From NCBI RefSeq assembly GCF_014656545.1, contig NZ_BNDS01000014.1:1-64000 (forward strand): a stretch of DNA of 64,000 bases. The letters run 5' to 3'. Within the stretch, counting starts at the first letter, position 1. Every line of letters begins with the position of its first letter. The notes under the pieces were generated by a model. It was not told the origin of the DNA. It did no database searches and worked only from the letters and a program-made list of their open reading frames with translations. Shown in pieces: positions 34,109-43,354 of the stretch. The stretch comes from Neobacillus kokaensis (GTDB lineage Bacteria; Bacillota; Bacilli; Bacillales; Cytobacillaceae). Made by a program: the position numbers and the translations under genes.

Positions 34109-35256
34109 AAAGACTTCACTTTCCGTTTTCGGAAGAAAATGACCCCAATCCCTATAAGAGTTAAGCCGGCTAGTATACCTTCACTGTAATTACCTGCAGT
34201 ATTTGGCAGCTTTCCCCCTTTTATTGTCCGCGGTTTTTCTTTTTGTGGATTTTTTACCACTTTCTCCACCTTTTTAATATCCTTTACTGTATCCTCAATT
34301 AAATCAGAACCGAATAAATCTGGTGTGATTAAAATATCCGCAAGAAATTTCCCATTTTTATCGTAGAGCTCAATCAATAGATTCGACCCATTTGGATCTT
34401 TTATTTTGAGCAGCTGCGTTAAGGATATTTCTGTTTTTTTGTCGCCTTTTACCAGGAAGTACTTTGCATCCATTTGAAAGATGTCCAGCATTTCCTTCAT
34501 AATGCTTCCAAGTTCCGCCGCTTGTGCATCTGTTAAATCATCTGCGCTGTCAAAGTCCTCAAAAGCAGCTAATCTTGATTCTAAATTCAGCATTTTATCC
34601 ATAAGAGCTGGATCTTCCAAATCAAGTGTTCCTAAATGGGCTATAACCGCTTCAATTTCTTTATCTGTAATACCTAATTTTGCAATTAAATCAAAGATTT
34701 CGCCGCCTCCAAGATACATAGAAACCGCTAAATCAAGATCTTCAATGAATTCATAGTTTTCCAGAGAATCATCGTTTTTAGCTAAAAGCTCTTTCAATTC
34801 TTCCAATGTCAGACCATATCCATCTAGCAGTTCCTGAAGATTCTCATCGGTAATTGGTGTGCCCGCCTCATGTGCATAAAACGAAACAGTAGAATCCAGC
34901 GCATCAATATAACGAAACACATCGCGTACATTCTCGCCTTCTTCCATCTCCCCGTTTTCTACTAGGGTAGATATAAGTTCTTGCTCACTTTCGAATCCAT
35001 AATCTTCGAGTAATTGTTTTAGGTTCTCATCGGAAATAGGTTCTCCTAGGACTTCCTTTAACTCATCAACCGAGTTGAAATCTTCTAAACTCACATAATA
35101 GAAAGATTCCAAAAATGAGTCCAATTCCTCTTTATCTTTCCAGTTGGATTCAGCTAAAAATGCAGTTAATTGGTCATCCGGAATGGCCGCTTTACTAACT
35201 GCAGGGAATAAACTAAACACTAGTAAAAGTGATAACAGAATTTTTCGAAATTTCAT
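34105..35256 (-). CDS. Processed acidic surface protein with LPNTA sorting signal
   Basis: Secreted, very acidic protein (383 aa): signal peptide of about 23 residues (MKFRKILLSLLLVFSLFPAV, then SKAA), a long Asp/Glu/Leu-rich helical region, and a C-terminal sorting signal GGKLPNTAGN, hydrophobic helix and positively charged tail FFRKRKVKSL. The acidic region contains related blocks such as PISDENLKQLLEDYGF and PITDENLQELLDGYGL, so it grew by internal duplication. The pairing of such a protein with a class D sortase is a known cassette (processed acidic surface protein). The start MKFRK was preferred over one five codons upstream because it begins the signal peptide. Function is unknown; an acidic wall polymer or cation-binding role is speculation. 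Confidence 0.85.
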   Translation of the reverse strand: MKFRKILLSLLLVFSLFPAVSKAAIPDDQLTAFLAESNWKDKEELDSFLESFYYVSLEDFNSVDELKEVLGEPISDENLKQLLEDYGFESEQELISTLVENGEMEEGENVRDVFRYIDALDSTVSFYAHEAGTPITDENLQELLDGYGLTLEELKELLAKNDDSLENYEFIEDLDLAVSMYLGGGEIFDLIAKLGITDKEIEAVIAHLGTLDLEDPALMDKMLNLESRLAAFEDFDSADDLTDAQAAELGSIMKEMLDIFQMDAKYFLVKGDKKTEISLTQLLKIKDPNGSNLLIELYDKNGKFLADILITPDLFGSDLIEDTVKDIKKVEKVVKNPQKEKPRTIKGGKLPNTAGNYSEGILAGLTLIGIGVIFFRKRKVKSL

Positions 35257-35550
35257 TAATGTTTCCCCCATTTTTCAAAAATAATAATATACCCACTAAG
35301 AATGTATTATAACTCCGGGAAATGATAATTAGAAGCTTTATTTTACGAAATTTGTAAAAAATAGGGGTTTCCTGTCATTTCTTTAACAAATTTGTCATTT
35401 AGATTCTCAAAGACTTTTACAAAACATATACCTATCTCAGAATTTGAAAATCCAGCAAAGTCTAGCAAGACTTTAGAATCCACTGCTAAGATTAAAGCTT
35501 GAAATTATAGCAGTTTGGAGGTAAATTTTTGAAATAAAGGAGGGGTTTTT
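35257..35550. other. Divergent intergenic region between surface-protein operon and GNAT gene
   Basis: No gene is seen. It must hold both divergent promoters; a TATAAT at about 35311-35316 on the minus strand is a candidate -10 for the surface-protein operon without a clear -35. Two small hairpins precede the acetyltransferase: AAAGTC/GACTTT (35456-35474) and ACTGCTA/TAGCAGT (about 35482-35516). Two Shine-Dalgarno-like sequences, GGAGG (35517-35521) and AGGAGGGG (35539-35546), follow each other. Confidence 0.5.
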
Positions 35551-35946
35551 ATGATTGAGTACAAACTTAACACAACTATTACACCAGAGGAACTTTCTCA
35601 GCTATTTAAGGTATCAGGCATTAAAAGACCCGCAGATGATTTACCAAGGCTGCAAAAAATGATCGATAACGCCGATCTTACTTTTACTGCCTGGGATCAG
35701 GAAAAACTCGTGGGAATCGCTAGAGCAATAACAGATTTTAGCTATTGCTGCTATTTATCCGACTTGGCCGTGGACCAAAACTATCAAAAAAGCGGGATTG
35801 GAAAAGAACTTGTAAGATTGCTGCAGGAAGAGATTGGTGAGGAAGTTACCTTACTGCTTCTTTCATCCCCTACTGCAATGGAGTATTATCCAAGGATAGG
35901 CTTCGAAAAGGCTGAGAATGGGTTTAAAATCATGAGGAAGCGGTAA
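35551..35946 (+). CDS. GNAT family N-acetyltransferase
   Basis: Small acyl-CoA dependent acetyltransferase (131 aa). The acetyl-CoA loop is DQNYQKSGIGKELV (Q/RxxGxG/A motif, residues about 80-92), preceded by the strand CCYLSDLAVD, and the C-terminus YYPRIGFEKAENGFKI is typical of GNAT proteins. The ribosome site AAAGGAGGGG is strong. It is a single-gene unit between divergent and convergent neighbours. The substrate cannot be predicted; small-molecule or protein amine acetylation is possible. Confidence 0.88.
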   Translation: MIEYKLNTTITPEELSQLFKVSGIKRPADDLPRLQKMIDNADLTFTAWDQEKLVGIARAITDFSYCCYLSDLAVDQNYQKSGIGKELVRLLQEEIGEEVTLLLLSSPTAMEYYPRIGFEKAENGFKIMRKR

Positions 35947-35955
35947 AATTATTTT

Positions 35956-36034
35956 AAAAAACGCTGTTACCTGAAGTGACCCCATAAAATTTTTTGTCCA
36001 TCTTTATGGGGTCAGATCACCCAACAGCGTTTTT
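35956..36034. terminator. Large bidirectional terminator between GNAT and amidohydrolase genes
   Basis: Nested inverted repeats: AAAACGCTGTT/AACAGCGTTTT as outer arms and TGACCCCATAAA/TTTATGGGGTCA (35977-35988 and 36003-36014) as an inner perfect stem. A and T runs flank both ends, and the genes on either side converge on it. Confidence 0.88.
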
Positions 36035-36044
36035 ATCGTTCCTT

Positions 36045-37379
36045 CTATTTATCTTTCAATGCTTTTAACGCTTTACTCCTAAATCCACTTTTATTCATTT
36101 CTTCAGCGAGCTCTGCTCTCAACTGCGCTAAATCAAAATCCACTAATTTTTTTGCTTCCACAACCTGTCTTCCAGCAATGAATACGTCTTTTACATTACC
36201 GGCATGAGCAGAATAAACCAATGCAGAATAAGGGTCGTAAATTGGAAACATGTTGACTGAATCGGTTTCCACCATAATGAAATCGGCTTGTTTGCCTATT
36301 TCGATTGAGCCAATTTGTTCCTCCATGCCTAATACTCTTGCTCCCTCAATGGTTGCCAATTTAACTATTTGTTCAGCCGGGAAAGCACTTCGATCCTTTA
36401 AATAGGTTTTATGGAAGTTCGCAAACAGCCTCATTTGGCTGAACAAATCCAGTGTATTACCGCTGCTTGGACCATCTGTACCCAAACCCACCGTTACACC
36501 AGCAGCTAATAAATCCCGGACCCTGGCTACACCTTTAGCAGATTTCGTATTAGCACCGATACAATGTGCCACCTTCACATCATACTTCCTTAACAACTCA
36601 ATATCATGGTCTGTTAGATGAATACAATGTGCCGCTACAAGCCTTGGACTCAATACCCCGATAGCTTCTAAAAATTCAATGGGGGTTTGATTGCGTTCTT
36701 TCCGGAATTTTTCCAGTTCAAAATCCATTTCACTGACATGCATCATCCATGGTACATTGTACTTTTCCGATAAAGCATCTGCCTTTTTTAGTGCTTCAAT
36801 TGTATTCGAATAAGGAGCATGCGGTCCGACCGACGCATGAATTCTATGGTGCCCCTGCCATTTGGGCAGAAATCTTTCTTCCGCATAATCCAAACCGCCC
36901 ATTGGTTCCTCCACATCTACGGTTACTGTATCAATGACCGTTTCAGCTAAAAGAGCTCGGACATTCATTTCCTCTGCCGCCATGGCCAATTGCTGTTCAA
37001 AATAATACATATCAAAAAAGGTTGTGACACCTGCAAGCAGCATTTCAGCTATGGCATATTTTCCGCTTGTATAGGCAAGCATTTCGTTCATACATTCATT
37101 CTCTAACGGGAATAAGAAACGGCGTAAGCGGTCTGGATAGTCATCTCCTAATGAACGAAACGGGATCATCCCGATATGTGTATGTGTATTTACCATGCCC
37201 GGCAGCAAAATTGCACCACCTGCATCAATAAGTTTGTCGTAAACAATATCTTTTGGCAGTGAATCCATCAAACCGACTCCGGAAATTTTCTCTCCGTCTA
37301 CAAGTAAATAGCCATTTTGGAACTGCTCCATTTGTTCATTCATTGTTAAAATCCAAGCGTTTTGAATGAGTGTTTTCAT
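36045..37379 (-). CDS. Amidohydrolase, MtaD/S-adenosylhomocysteine deaminase-like
   Basis: Metal-dependent deaminase of 444 aa in the TrzA/AtzA group. Metal ligands are visible in GMVNTHTHIGM (HxH), the histidines in MMHVSEMDFE and VAAHCIHLTD, and the aspartate in GLGTDGPSSGN. The family deaminates adenosine-type compounds such as 5'-methylthioadenosine, S-adenosylhomocysteine or 5'-deoxyadenosine, or other amino-heterocycles. It starts 2 bp after the adenine-deaminase-like gene, with ribosome site GAAGGTGA, so the two are one operon of purine-like deaminases. Exact substrate unresolved. Confidence 0.85.
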   Translation of the reverse strand: MKTLIQNAWILTMNEQMEQFQNGYLLVDGEKISGVGLMDSLPKDIVYDKLIDAGGAILLPGMVNTHTHIGMIPFRSLGDDYPDRLRRFLFPLENECMNEMLAYTSGKYAIAEMLLAGVTTFFDMYYFEQQLAMAAEEMNVRALLAETVIDTVTVDVEEPMGGLDYAEERFLPKWQGHHRIHASVGPHAPYSNTIEALKKADALSEKYNVPWMMHVSEMDFELEKFRKERNQTPIEFLEAIGVLSPRLVAAHCIHLTDHDIELLRKYDVKVAHCIGANTKSAKGVARVRDLLAAGVTVGLGTDGPSSGNTLDLFSQMRLFANFHKTYLKDRSAFPAEQIVKLATIEGARVLGMEEQIGSIEIGKQADFIMVETDSVNMFPIYDPYSALVYSAHAGNVKDVFIAGRQVVEAKKLVDFDLAQLRAELAEEMNKSGFRSKALKALKDK

Positions 37380-37381
37380 CT

Positions 37382-39088
37382 TTATTCACCTTCAACTAAT
37401 GGGATCATCATTTGGGAACGTACATTCATCATCCCTTTATCAGTAATTTTAATTACAGGAGAAACAGGTAACGATAATGTCGAGAAGGACATAATTTCAT
37501 TTGTGTTGCGATAACCTAAAGCAATCATTGCTTGTCGAACTTCCTTTAGCTGTGCACCTAGTTCTTGTATCGGCGCATCGCTCATAATACCGCAGACTGG
37601 CAGCGGGCAAACGGCTTGTACTTTTCCAGCATGTGTCACAACATAGCCGCCTTGTAACTCTACTAGCTTTTTTTGTGCTGCTAAAATATCTGCTGCACTT
37701 GTTCCCATGACCATAACATTATGGTGATCATGCGCCCAAGTTGTGGCAACTGCGCCTTTTTCAACTAAGGCATTTTCAACAAACCCATAAGCGATATCCC
37801 CTGTTTTCCCATACCGTTCCATTACTATAATCAGGGCTAAGCCGCTATTCTCCCAATCCAAATATCCATCTACAATACCAACTTCGCGCTGAACATGCTC
37901 GGTAAACGTCCCGACTTCTGAAATGCTGATGACATTTACTTTCGCCATATCAGATGCCTTTACCTTGATACGTAAATCCTCCGGCGTTAAGGGACGACAT
38001 TGAATGGATTGATAAAAATGCGCAGGAAAATTAGGTTTCTGATCAGGGTACCGGATGTCATTGCCGCGCTTGTGCACCACTTTCCCATCTTTATAGACAG
38101 CTGCAATATCAAAGCTTTTTACGTCATCGAGCAATAGAAAGTCAGCTTTAAAACCGGAAACAACCGCCCCGCGATCCTGGAATCCCATTCGTCTGGCAGG
38201 CGTATAGGAAGCACAGTATATCGCCTGTTCTGCCGGCATACCACAGGAAATCGCTAAACGCACATTTGCATCTAAATGGCCTTCCAACAAATCATCTGCC
38301 ATGACATCATCAGTAATAATGGCCATATATTCATAGAAATTATTTTCCACAATCACACGGATATTTTCCGGTGTAATTGATTTCTTTTGAAACTCCAAGA
38401 ACATCCCACTAGTAATTTTTTCATAAATCGATTCAGGCGATTGATGAGTGTGATCAGCCGTTAAGCCTGCATATAAAAATTTCGCTAGCTCTAAACCAGA
38501 AACCCTTGGAATATGGCCTTCTAAAGGCATAAACGGTCTTTCCGTCTGCACAGCACGCAATATTTGACGAATTAAGGAATCCGGATCATTCACAATTCCG
38601 TTAAAGTTCATGGCCTCCCCTAGAGCAATTACCTTCGGATGTTTCAAAAGCTGCTTCACTTCTTCCACACCAATATAACCGCCAGTAGTTTCTAATTCAG
38701 GTACTGTCGAAGGCACAGAAGAAGGAATTGCAAAGAAAATATCCATGACACTTGGCTGTGAAAAGAACGCCTCTAGCCCTTCCATACCGAACACATTGCC
38801 AATCTCATGAGCATCAGCCACAACCGTTGTTACACCGCGTGTTAGCGCAGCTTCGGAAAAAATAGAAGGAGATGTCATGGAGCTCTCAATATGCATATGA
38901 ATATCCATTAACCCTGGAACTATATATTGATTAGATGCATCTATAACTGCATCAGCCTCTAAGTTCTCAAATTCGTCAGCTGTAATATAGTAGAATTTAT
39001 CACCAACGATTGAAACATTTTTCTTTTCGAACTTTTTGGTGAACGAATTAAAAATCAGTCCATTTATAATTGCTGCATCAACTTTCAT
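37382..39088 (-). CDS. Adenine deaminase family protein
   Basis: Amidohydrolase of 568 aa with the adenine deaminase layout: metal site GLMDIHMHIESSM, then DAHEIGN, GEAMNFNG, LEGHIPR and LTADHTHQSPE in order, and a C-terminal domain with ATTWAHDHHNVMVMG. Length fits Bacillus adenine deaminase (about 577) and its paralogue YerA. Adenine deaminase converts adenine to hypoxanthine for salvage or nitrogen supply. The ribosome site is GAGGG at 9-10 nt. It lies downstream of an ABC importer operon, separated by a terminator, and upstream of a second deaminase. Whether this copy acts on adenine itself or on a related heterocycle is uncertain. Confidence 0.85.
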   Translation of the reverse strand: MKVDAAIINGLIFNSFTKKFEKKNVSIVGDKFYYITADEFENLEADAVIDASNQYIVPGLMDIHMHIESSMTSPSIFSEAALTRGVTTVVADAHEIGNVFGMEGLEAFFSQPSVMDIFFAIPSSVPSTVPELETTGGYIGVEEVKQLLKHPKVIALGEAMNFNGIVNDPDSLIRQILRAVQTERPFMPLEGHIPRVSGLELAKFLYAGLTADHTHQSPESIYEKITSGMFLEFQKKSITPENIRVIVENNFYEYMAIITDDVMADDLLEGHLDANVRLAISCGMPAEQAIYCASYTPARRMGFQDRGAVVSGFKADFLLLDDVKSFDIAAVYKDGKVVHKRGNDIRYPDQKPNFPAHFYQSIQCRPLTPEDLRIKVKASDMAKVNVISISEVGTFTEHVQREVGIVDGYLDWENSGLALIIVMERYGKTGDIAYGFVENALVEKGAVATTWAHDHHNVMVMGTSAADILAAQKKLVELQGGYVVTHAGKVQAVCPLPVCGIMSDAPIQELGAQLKEVRQAMIALGYRNTNEIMSFSTLSLPVSPVIKITDKGMMNVRSQMMIPLVEGE

Positions 39089-39123
39089 TTTACTATTCCC
39101 TCTTTTTTAGGATTTTGATAACA

Positions 39124-39158
39124 GAAAAAGGGCTGGAAATTATTCCTCAGCCCTTCTC
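39124..39158 (-). terminator. Terminator of the PotABCD-like operon
   Basis: AAGGGCTG/CAGCCCTT arms (39148-39155 and 39128-39135) with a T run on the minus strand, between the binding-protein gene and the adenine-deaminase-like gene. Confidence 0.85.
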
Positions 39159-39173
39159 CTTCCAACTAATTTT

Positions 39174-40229
39174 TTATTTATTTAGGATTCGGTTCCACTG
39201 ATTAATCCAAGATTCAAGGTTTTTATTGACGAATTGTGAATCGACCTTGTTTGTACGTTTTGCAATATCACCGTATGTTTTATTCTGTGCTGTTTTATCA
39301 TCTAAAACGACTTCACTATTTGTTGGTGCTTCATTTAGAGAGACCGCTGTTTTTTCCTGAATTTCTTTACTTAAACGCCAGTCAATATATTTATAAGCCA
39401 AGTCTTTGTTTTTAGAGTTTTTGTTGATGTTGATGGTATTAAAGTTTGCATATGTTCCTGACTGCGGGACAATATAGGCCACATCTGGATTTGCCTGCGT
39501 AATAATAGGAATTGCAAAATCACCAACTACAGCTGCAACAATTTCACCCGATTGGAACATGTTCGCTAAATCGGATGATTTGCTATATGTTTTGACAACA
39601 TTTGGTGCTAAATCTGAAATTCCCTTGAACGCCGCTTTTCCATTATCGGAGGTAATATCAACATTCTCATGCTTACTTGCAACATAAAGCATTGCTGGGC
39701 CAAAAGTTGAGGCAATATCAGGAATAGAGATTTTTCCTTTCAAAGAAGGATCCCAAAGATCATCCCATTCTTTTATCTCTTTCCCCAAGGCCTTTTTATT
39801 GTAAACAATTCCGATACTATTTAACGTATAAGCTGGACCTGCACCATCTTGCGCCAATTCTTTAGCACTATCAATTAATTTTTCCATATTAGGAATTTTC
39901 GAGCTGTCAATCTTTTCAAACAGCCCTTCTGAAACACCGTCAGCTGCATTTGATTGGGATAATTCAATCACGTCAACGTTTGAGTTTGGGTTGCTTTTTA
40001 ACTTTGTAAAACGTTCCGAGCTTGTCCCAGCTTCTATTACAATATCTACATTGTATTTTTCTTCAAATGGTTTAAAGACATCTTGCTGCATTTTATCTTG
40101 CTCCAAACCGAAAGTAGAGATAACCAGCGTCTGTTGCTTTTCTTTTCCATTATCGGCGCCGCCGCCACATGCAGCTAGTACACTGGCAGTTACAAGTGTT
40201 AACCCTGCTAAACCTAGTCTTTTTTTCAT
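39174..40229 (-). CDS. ABC transporter substrate-binding lipoprotein (PotD-like)
   Basis: Extracellular binding protein of 351 aa anchored as a lipoprotein: signal peptide with lipobox VLAAC near residue 20, followed by GGG linker. The fold is that of the spermidine/putrescine and iron/AEP-type binding proteins (VISTFGLEQDKM, VDVIELSQSNA, YTLNSIGIVYNKK, WDDLWDPSLKGKI, GDFAIPI). Start MKKRLG was chosen because it begins the signal peptide. It is the last gene of an operon permease-permease-ATPase-binding protein. Polyamine uptake is the default guess; the adjacent purine-type deaminases leave room for a nucleobase-like or other cationic ligand. Confidence 0.85.
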   Translation of the reverse strand: MKKRLGLAGLTLVTASVLAACGGGADNGKEKQQTLVISTFGLEQDKMQQDVFKPFEEKYNVDIVIEAGTSSERFTKLKSNPNSNVDVIELSQSNAADGVSEGLFEKIDSSKIPNMEKLIDSAKELAQDGAGPAYTLNSIGIVYNKKALGKEIKEWDDLWDPSLKGKISIPDIASTFGPAMLYVASKHENVDITSDNGKAAFKGISDLAPNVVKTYSKSSDLANMFQSGEIVAAVVGDFAIPIITQANPDVAYIVPQSGTYANFNTININKNSKNKDLAYKYIDWRLSKEIQEKTAVSLNEAPTNSEVVLDDKTAQNKTYGDIAKRTNKVDSQFVNKNLESWINQWNRILNK

Positions 40230-40256
40230 TTTTCTTTCTCCTTTTCCATTCATGTT

Positions 40257-41297
40257 TTATACAATGATGAGTTTATGTGCTGGAATCATTAAGGTGACAG
40301 TGTCTCCCACTTGATAAATCACATCATCCACTTCATTCACAAGTAATGCACCAATAGAGGTTTCAATCTCATACTGATAAGACTTTCCTAAAAATGTACG
40401 AACTTTTATCGTCCCAGACACAGTATTCGTTGCAGTTGATTCAGTATTTGACACAATATCAATATCATCCGGACGAATGGTCCCTATGTGTTTTCCGGGT
40501 TCCCATTGGCGGGTACTTAGAAAAGTCGTTCCGTCCACAGTTTTATATTTCCCTTTTTCTATTGGTGTTAAATCAAAAAAGTTCTCAAAGCCAATAAAAC
40601 GTGCGACAAATTCAGATTTGGGATTTTTATAAATTTCCTCTGGTGTATCGAACTGTTCAATAATTCCTTTATTCATGACAGCCACTTTGTCGGAAATGGA
40701 GAAACATTCCTCTTGATCATGCGTCACAAATACAGAAGTAATACCTAATTGGCTTTGAATCCGTTTAATTTCAATCCGCATCGCTACGCGCAATTTAGCA
40801 TCTAGGTTACTTAATGGTTCATCTAATAATAGTAACTTTGGTTCGATAACTAAAGCTCGTGCTAATGCTACACGTTGTCTTTGTCCGCCCGAAAGTTGTT
40901 TTGGATAGCGGTCCCCCAGCTCTCCTAGTCCAGTAATTGCCAAAATATCTTTTACCTTTTTATCGATGGAGCTCTTTTTTTCCTTGCGTAATTTCAAGCC
41001 AAACGCGATATTTTCCTTGATGGTGAGATGGGGAAACAGTGCATAGCTTTGGAATACCATACCAAATTCACGCTTATAAACCGGTACTTTTGTTAAGTTT
41101 TTTCCATCAACTATAAACTCCCCGTCATTAGGTTCAATTAATCCTGCAATGACACGCAAAGTTGTTGTTTTTCCGCAGCCGGACGGCCCTAGCAAGGATA
41201 CAAGTTCGCCTTTTTCAATCGATAAATTCAAGTCCTTTAAGATATCGGTCTTATTATCATAACTCACACGAATATCGTTTAATTCAACATAAGACAT
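40257..41297 (-). CDS. ABC transporter ATP-binding protein (PotA-like)
   Basis: ATPase of 346 aa for the importer. Walker A GPSGCGKTT, signature LSGGQRQR, Walker B LLLLDEPLSNLD and switch histidine VFVTHDQEE are all present, with a C-terminal TOBE-type domain from about residue 240 (IGTIRPDDIDI) as in PotA/FbpC. It lies 27 bp upstream of the binding-protein gene. Substrate follows that of the binding protein and is not known. Confidence 0.9.
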   Translation of the reverse strand: MSYVELNDIRVSYDNKTDILKDLNLSIEKGELVSLLGPSGCGKTTTLRVIAGLIEPNDGEFIVDGKNLTKVPVYKREFGMVFQSYALFPHLTIKENIAFGLKLRKEKKSSIDKKVKDILAITGLGELGDRYPKQLSGGQRQRVALARALVIEPKLLLLDEPLSNLDAKLRVAMRIEIKRIQSQLGITSVFVTHDQEECFSISDKVAVMNKGIIEQFDTPEEIYKNPKSEFVARFIGFENFFDLTPIEKGKYKTVDGTTFLSTRQWEPGKHIGTIRPDDIDIVSNTESTATNTVSGTIKVRTFLGKSYQYEIETSIGALLVNEVDDVIYQVGDTVTLMIPAHKLIIV

Positions 41298-41339
41298 GAT
41301 GTTTATTCATCCTTCCTCGCTGTTTTATTCTGCATGGTC

Positions 41340-42119
41340 CTATGAAATACTTGTTAAACCTAGTGTCTTTTCAATAATAAACATTAGAACAATCGTGCCA
41401 AGCATCAATACAACTGATAATGCAGAAACAGATGGATCATAGTTGTATTCAATATAATTCATTAAATTAGTTGGCAGCATCGTTACACCCGGACCTGATA
41501 AAAACTGTGACACAGGAATATTATTGAAGGAATTGATAAATGCCAGCATGAAGGAAGCAAAAATTCCGGACGTAATGTTCGGTAAAACTACTTTGATAAA
41601 CGTTTGTAATTTTGTACAGCCTAACGTCCATGAAACCTCTTCAATTGAAAAATCTAACTGCTCAATCGTAGATCCAACTACACGAATCACGTAAGGAATG
41701 CAAATTAAGAAATGGCCCAATAATAATCCTTGAAAAATTGGAAATTGAAATTGTATGACTATAAATTGGTAAACGGCATATCCAACTACCAATCCCGGTA
41801 CAATTGTCGGCGAAAGGAAAAAGCTTTTAATCCAATTACGCCCGAATACCTTATGACGTGCCAGAGAATAAGCAGCTGGAATCCCAACAACTAAAGCCAG
41901 AACAGTCGCAATAAACGCTATTTCCAAACTAAGATAGAAGCTGTTCATAAAGGATTCATTATTAAATACTTTGCCATACCAGTCGAAAGTAAAACCTTTA
42001 ATCGGAAACTGAATAGTTGAATTTGTTCCAAAAGAGGTTACGACAATAATAATCAACGGAACAATTAGAAATGCAAAGACTATCCATGCAAAGATTTGTA
42101 ATCCGGCATTTTTACGCAC
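41340..42119 (-). CDS. ABC transporter permease (PotC-like), GTG start
   Basis: Inner permease of about 259 aa with six membrane helices and the EAA loop motif EVSWTLGCTKLQTFIKVVLPNI. The GTG at 42117-42119 follows AGAGGTGAGG, overlaps the end of the preceding permease gene by 8 bp, and gives a normal PotC length; the longer reading frame upstream would overlap much more. It pairs with the PotB-like protein as a heterodimer. Confidence 0.87.
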   Translation of the reverse strand: MRKNAGLQIFAWIVFAFLIVPLIIIVVTSFGTNSTIQFPIKGFTFDWYGKVFNNESFMNSFYLSLEIAFIATVLALVVGIPAAYSLARHKVFGRNWIKSFFLSPTIVPGLVVGYAVYQFIVIQFQFPIFQGLLLGHFLICIPYVIRVVGSTIEQLDFSIEEVSWTLGCTKLQTFIKVVLPNITSGIFASFMLAFINSFNNIPVSQFLSGPGVTMLPTNLMNYIEYNYDPSVSALSVVLMLGTIVLMFIIEKTLGLTSIS

Positions 42120-42951
42120 TTGCCTCACCTCTCTTATCCATGCGCTTGGCAACCCAATCGAATAACTTCATGACGATCACTGTTGCGGCAATCATAATTA
42201 ACGCAATCACACTTGCGCCTTTCCAGTTGCCTAATGCAGTTGCATTTTGGTACAAGAATGTGGCTAACATGATGTTTCGGTTTCCGCCTAATAATTGCGG
42301 GGTGGTATATGCTGTCAAGCTTCCTGTGAAAACTAAAATACTGCCGACAATAATTCCAGGTACACTTAACGGCAAAATCACCTTCATAAAAGCAATAAAG
42401 CGGTTTGCACCTAACGTTTCTGCTGCCTCCATAATTTCAGAATCTATATTTTCTAAAATCCCTACTAGGGTAATCACCATTAATGGTAAGAATAGATACA
42501 CAGAACCCACGGTAATAGAAAACTCCGTATAAAGTAATGTAAGTGGTTTAGAGATCAAGCCGATATTTTTTAACGTAGTATTAATAATTCCGCTTTGCCC
42601 TAAAATGGTTATCCATGCAAAGCTTCGCACGACTGAATTCGTTAATAGCGGAAACAAGGTGATGGACATTAATAGACCGCGCCATTTCTTCGGACTTTGC
42701 GAAATATAGTAAGCGGTCGGAACTCCTAAGAATACACAAAACAAAGTGGCTATCAAAGATATTCGAATCGTCCGCCAAAAAATACTCATATTATACTCAT
42801 CCATGAAGAACGAGATATAATGCGTCAAGGTGAACCCTCCATCAAAAAACGTTGGAAATATAATGGAAACAAGGGGTAACACCAAGAATACAATCAAAAG
42901 AATCATTCCCGGAGCTAAGATGATATACGGAAGTCTTCGCTGCTGTGTCAT
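42112..42951 (-). CDS. ABC transporter permease (PotB-like)
   Basis: Permease of 279 aa with six membrane helices and the EAA-type loop EAAETLGANRFIAFMKVILPLS. It is the first gene of the importer operon, behind a consensus promoter 80-110 bp upstream. The ATG used follows GTGAGG by 6 nt; an in-frame GTG four codons upstream overlaps this site. Together with the PotC-like permease it forms the channel of a PotABCD-like importer. Confidence 0.87.
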   Translation of the reverse strand: MTQQRRLPYIILAPGMILLIVFLVLPLVSIIFPTFFDGGFTLTHYISFFMDEYNMSIFWRTIRISLIATLFCVFLGVPTAYYISQSPKKWRGLLMSITLFPLLTNSVVRSFAWITILGQSGIINTTLKNIGLISKPLTLLYTEFSITVGSVYLFLPLMVITLVGILENIDSEIMEAAETLGANRFIAFMKVILPLSVPGIIVGSILVFTGSLTAYTTPQLLGGNRNIMLATFLYQNATALGNWKGASVIALIMIAATVIVMKLFDWVAKRMDKRGEASA

Positions 42952-43028
42952 ATCCGGCCTCACTTTCTGCTTTTTTAAAATAAATAATCTATTCCAATTT
43001 GAACTAATCTAGTCACTCTACTTTTTGT

Positions 43029-43057
43029 ATTATAATTAACACAATTCATTTTGGCAA
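43029..43057 (-). promoter_or_regulatory. Promoter of the PotABCD-like operon
   Basis: Minus strand -35 TTGCCA (43052-43057) and -10 TATAAT (43029-43034) with a 17 bp spacer, about 80 bp before the first permease start. The remaining sequence to 43318 shows no gene; a few AT-rich inverted motifs are present but none is convincing. Confidence 0.85.
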
Positions 43058-43318
43058 CAGTAAACACGAATACTTATTTTGGAATTTCTGCTGAATGTTC
43101 GTGAATAGATAGGAAACCAAAGGATAGAAATTAAAAATGTATGCATTTTACATTTTTACAGAAAAATTCAACTAATTCAGCTTTTAAAAAAATAGCCCTT
43201 CCTCCGGCTTGGTGATTTTTCGCAACACTGATAGTTTTCCCCTTTTCTTGGAAGTGTTTATGTACTATAATCTCCAACCGTTCCTATTTTACTTTGTCAC
43301 CTCTTTGTATTCCTATAC

Positions 43319-43354
43319 AAAAAAGGGTGTCCCAAGCTGTGGGACACCCTTTTA
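43319..43354 (-). terminator. Terminator of the phosphonate operon
   Basis: AAGGGTGTCCCA/TGGGACACCCTT (43340-43351 and 43323-43334) with a 5 nt loop and a T run on the minus strand, overlapping the stop codon of the DeoR-type gene. Confidence 0.92.

Noticed and set aside
42071-42532. 153-codon plus-strand reading frame
   Set aside because: It is antisense to the PotB-like permease and reflects its hydrophobic codon pattern.
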